DNA of 59,709 bases. It comes from JBFMGD01 sp040751775 (GTDB lineage: Bacteria > Bacillota > Dethiobacteria > DTU022). The number at the start of each line of letters is the position of its first letter. Within the stretch, counting starts at the first letter, position 1. A model generated the notes under the pieces. It ran no database searches. It worked only from the letters and a program-made list of their open reading frames with translations, and had not been told where the DNA came from. Location: contig JBFMGD010000013.1 of assembly GCA_040751775.1 (NCBI GenBank), positions 1 through 59,709 of the forward strand, read 5' to 3'. Both the position numbers and the translations under genes were made by a program. Below, piece after piece: positions 8,338 through 16,605 of this stretch.

Positions 8338-10713
8338 ATGGCGGTGAAATTGTGGGAAGCGCGCCACTTGAGCCCGCGGGTGAAGCGATTGCGTGATGAA
8401 TACTGGTCTTTCTACGAGCGGGACTATTACCGTAACGAGGCACTGGCGTACAGCAGCGGGGATCCATGGGATGAACTGTATACGCCGTACAGCTGGGCGG
8501 TTGTGCCCGAGGTCTATCCGTTTATGCAGGGGGCCAGGGAGACGCTGAAAGCCATGGCCGAGACGGTACCGCTGCCGCCCGATTTTTACAGCCGCTCCAT
8601 AGCGGAGCGGCGGGCTGATTTCTTTAACCGGGTGCTCGAAAAACACCTGCCTGCCATGCTTTTGGAGGGCGAGTTGATTGCCGGCTCCCATTTTAACACG
8701 GCCCTTTCCAAGAATCTGAATCGCAAAGAGTCGGCTCGCTGGGTCAGGGAGAGCTACCGCTGGCTCGGCCGGCTGCTCGAAACTCATCAAAACGGTATCG
8801 GAAACGCCGGCGCTGTTCCCGGGCACATCATCCCCAACTACCGCAAAGTGCTGGCGATCGGTTTTAAAGGGATCCGGGAAGAGGTGCAGGCGCGGCACCG
8901 GACAGAAAGCAATCCGGAGAAGGCAGCCTACCTGAACGCCCTGGATCGATCCACTGAAGCGCCTTCTATTATCTCGCGGCGTTACAGCGCGGTGATCGAA
9001 GAGGCGCTCACCCGGGAACAGGCGGCGGAGCGCAGGGCTGAGCTCGAACAGATGCTCGCTATCGTCCGGCGGGTGCCGCACGAGCCGCCGCGCACATTCT
9101 GGGAAGCGCTGCAGGCGCTCTGGTTTACCCATATCCTGATCATGGCGGCGGAATCCTATCCCGGTCCCGGCCTCTCTTACGGGCGCATTGACCAGTATCT
9201 CTATCCTTTTTATGAGCGCGACCTCAGTGAAGGCCGCCTCACCCGCGAATTCGCGCGCGAGCTGCTGCACTGTTTTTGGATCAAGCACAACTACGTTTAC
9301 GATTTCCAGGGACGGACGGCCCGCAACCAGGGGATCAACTCTTCTTTCGGCCAGTTGATCACCCTGGGGGGCTGCGGCCCCGCCGGGGAAGACCTGACCA
9401 ACGATCTGACTATGCTCATGCTTGAAGTGATCGAAGAGATGAACCTGCTGGAGCCGAAACCAAATTTAAGGATACACCGCAACTCTTCACCCGCAGTACT
9501 GCGCAAAGCCGCGGCCATGATCAAAAACGCGCAGGGCGCGCCGTTCCTGCTCAATTTCGACGAGCTGTCCATGCGGGCCATGGAGTTTCAGGGGGTACCC
9601 CGGGAAGATGCCTGGGACTACGCTCCCGTGGGCTGCCTGGAAAATACAATGCAGGGTAACGACCGCTCCGGCACGGTTGACGTGAATCTGAACCTGGCCA
9701 AGGCGGTGGAGCTGGCCTTGAACGACGGCAAAGATATGCTCACCGGCAAGCAGATCGGCCCGCGCAGCGGCGATCCACTCACATTTGCCGGTGAAGAGGC
9801 ATTCATGGCAGCCTTTAACCGCCAACTGGATTTTATCCTGGACGAGATCGTCGGGCTGGCCCGGGAAGCGGACCGCCTGCGCAGCGTCTACGATCCCACG
9901 CCATACCTTTCGCTCCTGGTCGACGGCTGCATTGAGAAAGCGCGGGATGTCAACCGGGGCGGCGCGGTTTATAATTTTATAACCGTGGAGGGAGTGGGGC
10001 TGGCCACCGCGGCCGATTCGGTGACCGCCGTGTGCAAGCTGGTCTACCGGGATCAGGTTGTGACCATGGCGCAGCTGCTCAAAGCGCTGCAAAGCGATTT
10101 TGCGGATGACGAGGTGCTGCGGCAGACGCTGATCAACCGGGCGCCTAAGTACGGCAACAATGACGAGTTCGCCGATTCAATCGCGCGGCAGATCTCCCGC
10201 CGCTGGACGGAGCAGGCGCTGCAGATGACTTCACCCGCCACCGGGCGCCGTTTCCGGGGCGGTTACCTCTCCTGGAATTACTGGATCGCCTACGCGCCGC
10301 TGACCGCCTCCACTCCGGACGGGCGCGTTCGGGGGAAAGCCCTCTCCAACGGCGTCTGCTGTGTAAACGGGGCCGACCGGGAAGGGATTACCGCGGCGGT
10401 GCTCTCTGTGCGCAATCTCGGCCTGGAATCTGTTCCCAACGGCGCCTCGCACACGGTCAGCTTCAACCCGTCTTTACTGCGGGATGAGGAACATCTTGAA
10501 AAATTTATCGCTTTCCTGCGCGCCTATCATGAAACCGGCGGCACGGCGCTGCAAATCAACATGATTGACCCGCAAACCCTGATCGAAGCCCGCAAAAACC
10601 CGGGCGAATACTTGAACCTGCTGGTGCGTGTAACCGGCTACAACGCTTACTTCGTACACCTCGGTCCGGAGATACAGGAAGAGATCATCCGCCGTGAAGC
10701 ACACGCTTTTTGA
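8338..10713 (+). CDS. glycyl radical enzyme, substrate undetermined
   Basis: An oxygen-sensitive radical enzyme of 791 aa. The thiyl-radical Cys433 sits in VGCLEN, with Glu435 two residues on. The glycyl radical is at Gly767 in RVTGYNAYF, 25 residues from the end. His163 in PGHIIPNY and the overall numbering resemble B12-independent glycerol dehydratase (Cys433/Glu435 there too, from memory). However, the usual dehydratase motif GCVEP is replaced by GCLEN, and the Cys-Leu-Glu form also occurs in arylacetate decarboxylases. Pyruvate formate-lyase is excluded because it needs adjacent cysteines. ATG follows AGGAGG. The activase gene follows at once. No microcompartment shell gene is nearby. Confidence 0.9.
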   Translation: MAVKLWEARHLSPRVKRLRDEYWSFYERDYYRNEALAYSSGDPWDELYTPYSWAVVPEVYPFMQGARETLKAMAETVPLPPDFYSRSIAERRADFFNRVLEKHLPAMLLEGELIAGSHFNTALSKNLNRKESARWVRESYRWLGRLLETHQNGIGNAGAVPGHIIPNYRKVLAIGFKGIREEVQARHRTESNPEKAAYLNALDRSTEAPSIISRRYSAVIEEALTREQAAERRAELEQMLAIVRRVPHEPPRTFWEALQALWFTHILIMAAESYPGPGLSYGRIDQYLYPFYERDLSEGRLTREFARELLHCFWIKHNYVYDFQGRTARNQGINSSFGQLITLGGCGPAGEDLTNDLTMLMLEVIEEMNLLEPKPNLRIHRNSSPAVLRKAAAMIKNAQGAPFLLNFDELSMRAMEFQGVPREDAWDYAPVGCLENTMQGNDRSGTVDVNLNLAKAVELALNDGKDMLTGKQIGPRSGDPLTFAGEEAFMAAFNRQLDFILDEIVGLAREADRLRSVYDPTPYLSLLVDGCIEKARDVNRGGAVYNFITVEGVGLATAADSVTAVCKLVYRDQVVTMAQLLKALQSDFADDEVLRQTLINRAPKYGNNDEFADSIARQISRRWTEQALQMTSPATGRRFRGGYLSWNYWIAYAPLTASTPDGRVRGKALSNGVCCVNGADREGITAAVLSVRNLGLESVPNGASHTVSFNPSLLRDEEHLEKFIAFLRAYHETGGTALQINMIDPQTLIEARKNPGEYLNLLVRVTGYNAYFVHLGPEIQEEIIRREAHAF

Positions 10714-10730
10714 GATTTGAGGTGCAGCTT

Positions 10731-11663
10731 ATGGAATCACTTGAAGCACTAATTTTCAATATTCAGGCCATGTCCACCGAGGACGGACCCGGTATTCGCA
10801 CCACCGTCTTCATGAAAGGGTGCAACATGCGCTGCCTCTGGTGCCAGAATCCGGAAGGATTGACGACAGAAATCCACCTGGTGCACGATCCCAGGCGCTG
10901 TATCGGCTGCGGCGCCTGCCTGGAAAACTGTCCTGCGGGCGCTGTCACAAGAGAGGCGGCAGGGCTGCGTTTCGGCGACGGCTGCCGCAAATGCCGGCGC
11001 TGTGTCGAGCGTTGTCCGGCCGGAGCAATCCGGGCGGTCGGGGAGCGCGTCGGCATGGAGGAGCTGCTGGTCAAGCTTTGCCGGGATAAACCATTTTACG
11101 ATTGTTCCGGCGGCGGGGTTACTTTTTCCGGCGGCGAGTGCCTGCTCCAGCAAGAATTTATCCGTGAAGCTGTATCCCGCCTGAAAGAGCGCGGCCTGCA
11201 TGTCTGTATCGACACGGCCGGACATATTAGCCCTGCGCTTTTCCGGGACGCCGTGCGGCAGGCAGACCTGGTCCTCTATGATTTAAAGTTGATCGATGAA
11301 CGCCGCCATCGCGCCTTAACCGGGGTTTCAAACCGCCTTATCCTGGAAAACGCGGCCTGGTTGGAAAAAGCGGCCCTGCCGGTTTGGGTGAGAATTCCGG
11401 TGATCCCGAATTGCACGGCTGCTCCGGAAAACATGGCCGCCGCCGCCCGGTTTATCAAGCGCTCAATGGGCTCGGTGGAGCGAATCGACCTGCTCGGTTA
11501 CAATGACCTCTGTGCCGGTGATTACGAAAGACTGCGGCAGGAATACAGCCTCAAGGATACGGCGCGCGTCAGCGAAAGTGATATGGAGCAGTACCGGGCC
11601 ATACTTGCGGAAAGCGGCGTGACAGAGATTCATATCGCCAACTACAGGAAAGAGGTGCAGTGA
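10731..11663 (+). CDS. glycyl radical enzyme activase (radical SAM)
   Basis: Installs the glycyl radical on the neighbouring enzyme using S-adenosylmethionine. The 310-aa protein has the radical-SAM cluster Cys31-x3-Cys35-x2-Cys38 (KGCNMRCLWCQ) and the GGE motif in TFSGGECLL (131-139). Between them is a ferredoxin-like insert with two 4Fe-4S motifs (Cys57/60/63/67 and Cys85/88/91/95), as in activases of dehydratase and decarboxylase type but not PFL activase. I prefer ATG 10731 (GAGGTG upstream) to an in-frame TTG at 10710 that overlaps the preceding stop. Its stop overlaps the next start (TGATG), so the three genes form an operon. Confidence 0.93.
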   Translation: MESLEALIFNIQAMSTEDGPGIRTTVFMKGCNMRCLWCQNPEGLTTEIHLVHDPRRCIGCGACLENCPAGAVTREAAGLRFGDGCRKCRRCVERCPAGAIRAVGERVGMEELLVKLCRDKPFYDCSGGGVTFSGGECLLQQEFIREAVSRLKERGLHVCIDTAGHISPALFRDAVRQADLVLYDLKLIDERRHRALTGVSNRLILENAAWLEKAALPVWVRIPVIPNCTAAPENMAAAARFIKRSMGSVERIDLLGYNDLCAGDYERLRQEYSLKDTARVSESDMEQYRAILAESGVTEIHIANYRKEVQ

Positions 11664-12391
11664 TGCTTAACGCCAAGCAAACCGCCATGATCAACCATAT
11701 GTATACTCCTAAATTCCTGGCCACGCTGGACGACCGGGGGCGGCCAAACCTGGTGATCGTAACCAGCTTTGAATATTTCCGCGATCGGTTGATCATGGGC
11801 AACCTTTTTTTGTGGAAAACCGCGCGCAATCTGCAGCAAAACCCGCAGCTGGCGCTGCTGGTGATCGACCAGAGCCTGAACTATTTCACTATCGAAGGGC
11901 GATTCGGCGGTTTCGCCGAAACCGGGGAGCTGTTCGATCACCTGAACCGGAGCGACATGGTCCGCTACAACGCTTATACCGGTTTCAGAAGCGTGGGGAC
12001 GGTGGAGATGGAGGCGGTATCCCCGGTTAAAAAGCTTAATCCGGCCGGAATGTTGTGGGTTTACCTTAAAGGCAAAGCAGTAAAAGGTAAGCCGCCGCGG
12101 TTCCCCCGCGCGGTGGCGGAAAAATTTAGCGTCTTGAAGAGTATCAAGGTGGCGGCCTACTACCGGGAAGGGCGATTTCACCTGGTTCCCCTACCGGCGG
12201 TACGGGTTAGCGGCGATTACCTGGCCGCACCGGTGGCGCTGCCTCTGGGGGCGCCTTATGCAGCTAACGTGATCACACCCCAGGTTGTCTCTTTCCAGGT
12301 GAAAGGGACTGTGGAGCAACAAGGATTAAAGGTGAATCAGGTTTACGCCGCCGGCCTGCCGGTGCCTGGCAAATTAATTTACCAGGCCTAG
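11663..12391 (+). CDS. pyridoxamine 5'-phosphate oxidase-like flavin protein
   Basis: A 242-aa protein whose N-terminal about 130 residues form a PNPOx-like split barrel (MIDHMYTPK-type opening, FLATLDDRGRPNLVIV, then NLQQNPQLALLVID). Such proteins bind FMN or F420 and reduce diverse substrates. The C-terminal about 100 residues are not recognised. ATG 11663 overlaps the activase stop by one base, so translation is coupled and it is likely part of the glycyl radical enzyme operon. Its role there is unknown; protecting or processing the radical product would be speculation. Confidence 0.68.
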   Translation: MLNAKQTAMINHMYTPKFLATLDDRGRPNLVIVTSFEYFRDRLIMGNLFLWKTARNLQQNPQLALLVIDQSLNYFTIEGRFGGFAETGELFDHLNRSDMVRYNAYTGFRSVGTVEMEAVSPVKKLNPAGMLWVYLKGKAVKGKPPRFPRAVAEKFSVLKSIKVAAYYREGRFHLVPLPAVRVSGDYLAAPVALPLGAPYAANVITPQVVSFQVKGTVEQQGLKVNQVYAAGLPVPGKLIYQA

Positions 12392-12554
12392 GAAGCATGG
12401 GGACGGTTCTTTTGCTTCCTTCCATAATATGGATTGAAATCGCTTTTTTAAGGAATTGCGTTATCTTTGTTCCACATAATTTTATAGAGATATTAATTCA
12501 GTAGTAAAAAGGAAGCAAAAGAACCGTTCCCATGCTTCCAGTCCCCATGCTTCC
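12391..12554. mobile_element. MITE/REP-like element with inverted 29-bp ends
   Basis: Two 29-bp repeat copies face each other: 12391-12419 (starts GGAAGCATGGGGACGG) and 12511-12539 (starts GGAAGCAAAAGAACCG). They differ from perfect inversion at one position and flank about 91 bp of AT-rich DNA without an ORF. A further 15-bp half copy follows at 12540-12554. Further single copies lie at 12964, 13895 and 14361. Inverted ends, a small non-coding body and multiple nearby copies are features of non-autonomous elements or REP doublets; no transposase is in the window. Confidence 0.6.
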
Positions 12555-12591
12555 GCAGGATTAACTATTCCTGAAAAAGGTGGATTAAACT

Positions 12592-12954
12592 ATGAAAATT
12601 TGGCGTTGCGAAGTGTGCGGCTATCTCCATGAAGGGGAAGAACCGCCGGAATTTTGCCCGAAATGCGGCGTTCCCAGGGATAGATTTGTCCTGTTGGACG
12701 AAGAGGAAGCGCAGTTGATGATTGATGCCGGAAATACTAAAGAGAAGTACAGTGCAATCCTAAAACGCTTGAATGAAATTCACCAGCTGGCCCAGGAAGG
12801 GCTTGACCTGGATTTGGATGACGGGTGCAATCAAATTTTTACCCGGACCAAGGCGGAGACAGAAGATATCCGTAAGATGATCAAGAATGAATTGGCCGGT
12901 CACGCCGGCGAATGCATTTGGGTAAAAGTAGCCAATGACGGTGAAATGCCGTAA
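12592..12954 (+). CDS. rubredoxin-like metal-binding protein
   Basis: A 120-aa cytoplasmic protein. Residues 1-35 form a short rubredoxin-like knuckle (Cys6-x2-Cys9 and Cys22-x2-Cys25, WRCEVCGYLHEGEEPPEFCPKC), as at the C-terminus of rubrerythrins and in stand-alone electron carriers. The remaining about 85 residues are predicted helical with no known motif. It lies alone between two repeat copies, with AAGGTGG before ATG. A role in electron transfer or oxidative-stress defence is plausible but not shown. Confidence 0.7.
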   Translation: MKIWRCEVCGYLHEGEEPPEFCPKCGVPRDRFVLLDEEEAQLMIDAGNTKEKYSAILKRLNEIHQLAQEGLDLDLDDGCNQIFTRTKAETEDIRKMIKNELAGHAGECIWVKVANDGEMP

Positions 12955-12963
12955 AAGAAACAC

Positions 12964-12990
12964 GGGGACAAGAACCGTCCCCATGCTTCC
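12964..12990 (+). repeat. REP-like repeat copy, partial
   Basis: GGGGACAAGAACCGTCCCC followed by ATGCTTCC. It shares the AGAACCGTCCCCATGCTTCC part with the family at 12.5, 13.9 and 14.4 kb and can itself fold (GGGGAC paired with GTCCCC). It lies just after the rubredoxin-like gene, next to the convergent HTH gene. Confidence 0.65.
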
Positions 12991-12994
12991 GGCG

Positions 12995-13201
12995 CTAGCC
13001 GGGGTCATATTCAAGCAGGTCGCCCGGCTGACAGTTAAGTTCGCGGCAGAGCGCCTCCAGGGTCGAGAAGCGCACCGCCCTGACTTTTCCGTTTTTAAGC
13101 AGGGAGAGGTTGGACATAGTTAAACCGATGCGCTCCGCCAGTTCGGTCAGCGATATTTTTCGGTCGGCCATGACCCTGTCCAGACGGACAATAATCGCCA
13201 T
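12995..13201 (-). CDS. YozG-like Cro/C1-type HTH regulator
   Basis: A 68-aa single-domain helix-turn-helix protein (ISLTELAERIGLTMSNLSLLK, then FSTLEALCRELNCQPGDLL) of the HTH_26/YozG type. ATG 13201 is chosen because GGGGTGAG precedes it; an upstream ATG at 13210 lacks a ribosome site. It follows a DUF2975 membrane protein on the same strand. The YozG-DUF2975 pair is a common conserved two-gene module in Bacillota, and the regulator probably controls its own operon. Confidence 0.85.
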   Translation of the reverse strand: MAIIVRLDRVMADRKISLTELAERIGLTMSNLSLLKNGKVRAVRFSTLEALCRELNCQPGDLLEYDPG

Positions 13202-13214
13202 GCTTCTCACCCCC

Positions 13215-13793
13215 CTAAACCGTCAGATCTTGATCTTCCTGCAGGCGGGCACCCTGGCGAAATACTTCTGCCAGGATTAAAATCACTAACCCCAGGAAGA
13301 TACCGATAAAGTCAATCTTATAGTTGTAGTTCAGTTCCAGTCCCGGCAAGTGAACAACTTTGGAAAAATATACTCCGATTAGAGTATTCAGCAGCGCCTT
13401 CAACAAGGTGCCCGCGATGACGGCAGCGCCGCTAAAGCGAATGCGTCTGACATTATTACTTGTAAAAGGAGTCTCGTCGACCAGGGTGGCAAAAATTTTG
13501 CGCAGCTGGTAGATCACCAGTAAACCGATGGCTAACAGGGGCATTACGAGGGTAAACTGTAAGACAAATAGGGTTTCCGAGTTCGGCTCAGTCAAACCTT
13601 CGGTAAAACGGAACACCAGCCCGGGTGTCTCAAATTGCAGCATGATCGGACCGGATAGCGAATGCGGCGCGATTAGAAAGTAATAGAGTTGGCTCATTGC
13701 CAGCAGAACGGTAACGGCGATACCGAGGTACCAGGCAAGATTTAAGACCAACCGTAAGAAAGAGGAAGCTGATTTTGTTCCCAGATACTTCAT
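13215..13793 (-). CDS. DUF2975 four-helix membrane protein
   Basis: A 192-aa integral membrane protein with four hydrophobic segments. It carries the family signatures TPFTSNNVRRIRFSG in the middle and LAEVFRQGARLQEDQDLTV at the C-terminus. ATG 13793 has GGGAGGGAAA upstream; the longer reading from 13886 would start in an AT-rich leader without a ribosome site. It is co-transcribed with the YozG-like regulator (13 bp apart). The molecular function of DUF2975 proteins is unknown; a membrane-stress or signalling role is only a guess. Confidence 0.82.
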   Translation of the reverse strand: MKYLGTKSASSFLRLVLNLAWYLGIAVTVLLAMSQLYYFLIAPHSLSGPIMLQFETPGLVFRFTEGLTEPNSETLFVLQFTLVMPLLAIGLLVIYQLRKIFATLVDETPFTSNNVRRIRFSGAAVIAGTLLKALLNTLIGVYFSKVVHLPGLELNYNYKIDFIGIFLGLVILILAEVFRQGARLQEDQDLTV

Positions 13794-13894
13794 AATCGGT
13801 TTCCCTCCCGTGCAATTGTTTACATATAGAGTATAATCGGTTGGTTTTCTGTTTATCAATAAAAAAATAGCGTTATACATAAACATTTTATTGA

Positions 13895-13923
13895 GGAAGC
13901 AGGAGAACCGTCCCCATGCTACC
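13895..13923 (+). repeat. REP-like repeat copy
   Basis: A 29-bp copy beginning GGAAGCAGGAGAACCGTCCC, one substitution from the family end (CTACC instead of CTTCC). It sits between the divergent DUF2975 and fxsA genes, just upstream of the fxsA ribosome site. Confidence 0.7.
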
Positions 13924-13943
13924 TTGCCAACGGAGGGATATTG

Positions 13944-14336
13944 ATGCTGGTAAAGCTGCTGTTGCTGTTCATCCTGGTTCCCCTGGCGGAGCTGTGGATT
14001 TTAATCGAACTGGGCGGATTGATCGGTACCTGGCCGACCATATTGCTCGTAGCCTCCACCGGGTTTGTCGGTGTGCTGCTGGCCAAATCGCAGGGTTTGG
14101 CCGTGCTTTACCGGATGCAGCAGGATATGGAGCGGGGGATCCTGCCCGGCGACAAGCTTGTTGACGGGGCCTGCATCCTGGTGGGCGGCGCTTTTCTGCT
14201 CACCCCGGGCCTGCTGACCGACATCTTCGGTTTCACGCTGCTGGTGCCGCTGACCAGGGGCTGGCTCAAGGCCGCCATCCGGCGTTACCTGCAGCGAAAG
14301 CTGGACAGCGGTAGTTTTTACCTCTGGCGCCGGTAA
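13944..14336 (+). CDS. fxsA: FxsA-family membrane protein
   Basis: A 130-aa inner-membrane protein with the FxsA layout: helices at about 3-25, 28-48 and 72-95, the motif VPLAELWILIELGG, and LLTPGLLTDIFGFTLLVP. E. coli FxsA relieves F-plasmid exclusion of phage T7; the cellular role in Bacillota is unknown. ATG follows GGAGGG by about seven bases; a TTG one codon upstream is less likely. Confidence 0.88.
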   Translation: MLVKLLLLFILVPLAELWILIELGGLIGTWPTILLVASTGFVGVLLAKSQGLAVLYRMQQDMERGILPGDKLVDGACILVGGAFLLTPGLLTDIFGFTLLVPLTRGWLKAAIRRYLQRKLDSGSFYLWRR

Positions 14337-14360
14337 AAATGGGACAAGGGACGAAGCACA

Positions 14361-14388
14361 GGAAGCAAGAGAACCGTCCCTATGCTTC
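14361..14388 (+). repeat. REP-like repeat copy
   Basis: Begins GGAAGCAAGAGAACCGTCCC and ends TATGCTTC; same orientation as the copies at 12511, 12964 and 13895. It fills the gap between fxsA and the DUF4870 gene. Confidence 0.7.
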
Positions 14389-14408
14389 GAAAAGGAGGTT
14401 AGTTTGTT

Positions 14409-14813
14409 ATGGAACAAGAGGAAAGAGAGGGGCGCACCTGGGGGATTTTCTGTCACCTGGGGGCTTTGTCGCTTTATATCGGGGTGCCGTTCGGCAATAT
14501 CCTGGTGCCGTTGATCATCTGGCTGATTAAAAAAGATGAGCTGCCCCTGGTTGATGAACATGGAAAGCAATCCCTGAACTTTCAAATCTCAATTACAGTT
14601 TATGCCGTTCTGGCCGCAGTCGGCTACGTGGTTTTATTGATGGCCCTGTTCGTGGTAACGGGGGATACGGCGCCAGGGCTATTTCTGGTGCTGCTGCCGC
14701 TGCTGTTCGCCGTGTTTTTTATCGTGCATCTGGCCTTTACCATCATCGCCTCGATCAGGGCGAGCAACGGCGAAATTTACCGCTACCCCCTGGCGATCCG
14801 TTTCTTTAAGTAG
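14409..14813 (+). CDS. DUF4870 (Tic20-like) small membrane protein
   Basis: A 134-aa protein with three or four membrane segments. It opens with GRTWGIFCHLGALSLYIG and has the family motif VPLIIWLIKKDELPLVDEHGKQSLNFQIS followed by two long hydrophobic helices. ATG has AAAGGAGG upstream. DUF4870 proteins are widespread and uncharacterised. Confidence 0.78.
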   Translation: MEQEEREGRTWGIFCHLGALSLYIGVPFGNILVPLIIWLIKKDELPLVDEHGKQSLNFQISITVYAVLAAVGYVVLLMALFVVTGDTAPGLFLVLLPLLFAVFFIVHLAFTIIASIRASNGEIYRYPLAIRFFK

Positions 14814-14817
14814 TCAT

Positions 14818-15153
14818 TTACTCGATGACGATGATTTGGCGGGTGGAGATGGCCAGAATTCCATCGGCGGTGTTTAAAAAAATCCGTCCGGCAACGGGGT
14901 CTGTGCGGCTGACAGTGCCGGTAAAGGTACGGCGGCCGCTGCCGGTTAACACCACCGTTACCTGCAGCGGCAGGCCGTGCCGCAGCGACTGCTCCAGGGC
15001 GTGTTGAAACTGTTCCTGCTGCTGCTCGTCGAATAAGGGGCGGCGATACTCTTCCCGCTGCCGGGTTTGTTCGCGGTGCCGCTGCAGCTGGCCGCGGTGC
15101 TCCGGCAGCATCATTCTGCTGCAGCCGAACTGGTGGGTCAGTTTCTTACTCAC
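14818..15153 (-). CDS. YolD-like protein, partner of Y-family polymerase
   Basis: A 111-aa protein of the YolD/YqjX type (N-terminal charged helical region, then a small beta-rich domain LQVTVVLTGSGRRTFTGTVSR). GTG 15153 overlaps the polymerase stop in GTGA, showing translational coupling. In Bacillus the UvrX/YqjW polymerases are each encoded with a YolD-like protein, a conserved pairing of unknown mechanism. Confidence 0.8.
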   Translation of the reverse strand: MSKKLTHQFGCSRMMLPEHRGQLQRHREQTRQREEYRRPLFDEQQQEQFQHALEQSLRHGLPLQVTVVLTGSGRRTFTGTVSRTDPVAGRIFLNTADGILAISTRQIIVIE

Positions 15154-16394
15154 GCTTCGTGGCCCCCAATCCTGGCGGCCCGCGGGAACAACTGGGCGCC
15201 GGGGGTAAGGGAGGCGGCCCGGAAGAGGCCGGTTTTGCCGAAGCGCCACCGTACATCGTCCATCGCCCGGTTCAGCGCCTCTTTTTCGGCCTGGCGGCTA
15301 AAAATGGAAAGCTGCAGCTGCCTGCGGTCCGTCAGCCCGCTCAGGGCCACGCCGAGGGTGCGCACCGGCTTACCGTCCCAGTGCTGCCGGAAGAGCCTGC
15401 AGACAAAAGGGTAGATATCCATGGTTACAGCGGTGGGCTCCGGCAGCTTTTTCTGGCGGGAGAAACCGGAGGGGCGATCGAAGTCGGCTCCACGGCAGTA
15501 GACGTTGACCACGCAGCCGATCTTATCGAGCGCGCGGGCCCGGAAACAGACCTCTTCGGTCATCTCCAGCAGGACAACTTCAATCTCCCGCCGGCAGCCG
15601 TAGTCCCGGGGCAGGGTTAACGATTGCCCCACCCCTTTTTGAACCGGGGCGGCGCCGCTCGGCGGCACCGTGGAGTAGTCAATCCCTTGCGCATTCAGCC
15701 AGAGCAGCTCCCCGTTTACGCCCCAGCGCCTGGCCAGGGTTTCCCGGGGCAGCCCCGCCAGGTGGCCGATCGTGCGCACGCCCATGCGGTGAAAATTGCG
15801 TTCCATGCGGTGGCCCACGCCGAAGAGATCGCCGATCGGCAGGCTCCAGGTGTGCGCGGCGTAGTTGGCGTGGTTCAGTTCAAAGTAACCCTCCGCGCTG
15901 CGCTTGGCAAAGCGGTCGCAGGCCATTTTGGCCTGGAGCGGGTTCTCACCGAGACCGATACGGCAGCGCACCCCGGTTTCTTCCCAGACTTGCTTCATCA
16001 TGGCCGCGGCCGCCTCCCGGGGCCGGCCGAATAGGTTTTCGCAGCCGGTCATATCGAGAAACTGTTCGTCGATGGAATAGGGGGCCACGCGGTCCGTGAA
16101 CTGTTCAAAGATGCGCGTGATTTTCAGCGAATAATCGATATAGGTCTGCATGTGGGGGCGTACGAATACAATCCAGGGGCAGAGCCGCCGGCATTCCCAG
16201 ACCGGCTGCCCGGTTTTAACGCCGTACGCCTTGGCTTCCCGGCTGGCCGCCAGGACGATGCCGTGGCGCAGCGCCGGATCGCCGCAAACGGCCACCGGCT
16301 TGCCCCGCAGGGAGGGATTTTGGGCGATCTCCACGCTGGCGTAGAACGATTCCATGTCCGCCAGGAAAATTGTTTTTAGACTGCCGGTCACCAC
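15150..16394 (-). CDS. Y-family DNA polymerase (UvrX/YqjW-like translesion polymerase)
   Basis: A 414-aa error-prone polymerase. The palm carries the first catalytic Asp in LADMESFYASVE and the acidic pair in YSIDEQFLD (usually SIDExFLD). A helix-hairpin-helix thumb region (LFGVGHRMERNFHRMGV, TIGHLAGLP) and a little-finger domain follow. GTG 16394 has AAGGAGG seven bases upstream; a second GTG is one codon on. It forms a two-gene operon with the YolD-like gene. Such operons are usually SOS-controlled, but I found no convincing LexA box in the 180 bp upstream. Confidence 0.88.
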   Translation of the reverse strand: MVTGSLKTIFLADMESFYASVEIAQNPSLRGKPVAVCGDPALRHGIVLAASREAKAYGVKTGQPVWECRRLCPWIVFVRPHMQTYIDYSLKITRIFEQFTDRVAPYSIDEQFLDMTGCENLFGRPREAAAAMMKQVWEETGVRCRIGLGENPLQAKMACDRFAKRSAEGYFELNHANYAAHTWSLPIGDLFGVGHRMERNFHRMGVRTIGHLAGLPRETLARRWGVNGELLWLNAQGIDYSTVPPSGAAPVQKGVGQSLTLPRDYGCRREIEVVLLEMTEEVCFRARALDKIGCVVNVYCRGADFDRPSGFSRQKKLPEPTAVTMDIYPFVCRLFRQHWDGKPVRTLGVALSGLTDRRQLQLSIFSRQAEKEALNRAMDDVRWRFGKTGLFRAASLTPGAQLFPRAARIGGHEA

Positions 16395-16605
16395 TGCCGT
16401 GCCTCCTTGCAAAAAGAACATCTGTTTAAAGTTATTATATACCGCCGCGGCGGAAAAAAGAACAGGTGTTTTCCGGAAAGATGCGCGCTTGAGCCGATAA
16501 GCGAATTTTTATCTTGCTCAAATTTTATTTTTGTGATAGTTTAGCGTAAGGAAATTACGGCGATAAGATGATGTCGGGCTTGCCCCTGTAAAGGAGTGCT
16601 GCACG

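Noticed and set aside
8296..9288. 330-codon minus-strand ORF opposite the glycyl radical enzyme
   Set aside because: It is antisense to a gene with clear catalytic motifs, has no ribosome site, and its sequence is low-information Arg/Pro/His-rich as expected from GC-rich antisense reading.
8338..10713. Pyruvate formate-lyase identity for the glycyl radical enzyme
   Set aside because: PFL needs two adjacent active-site cysteines; here a single Cys is followed by Leu-Glu, and the activase has the extra ferredoxin clusters of non-PFL systems.
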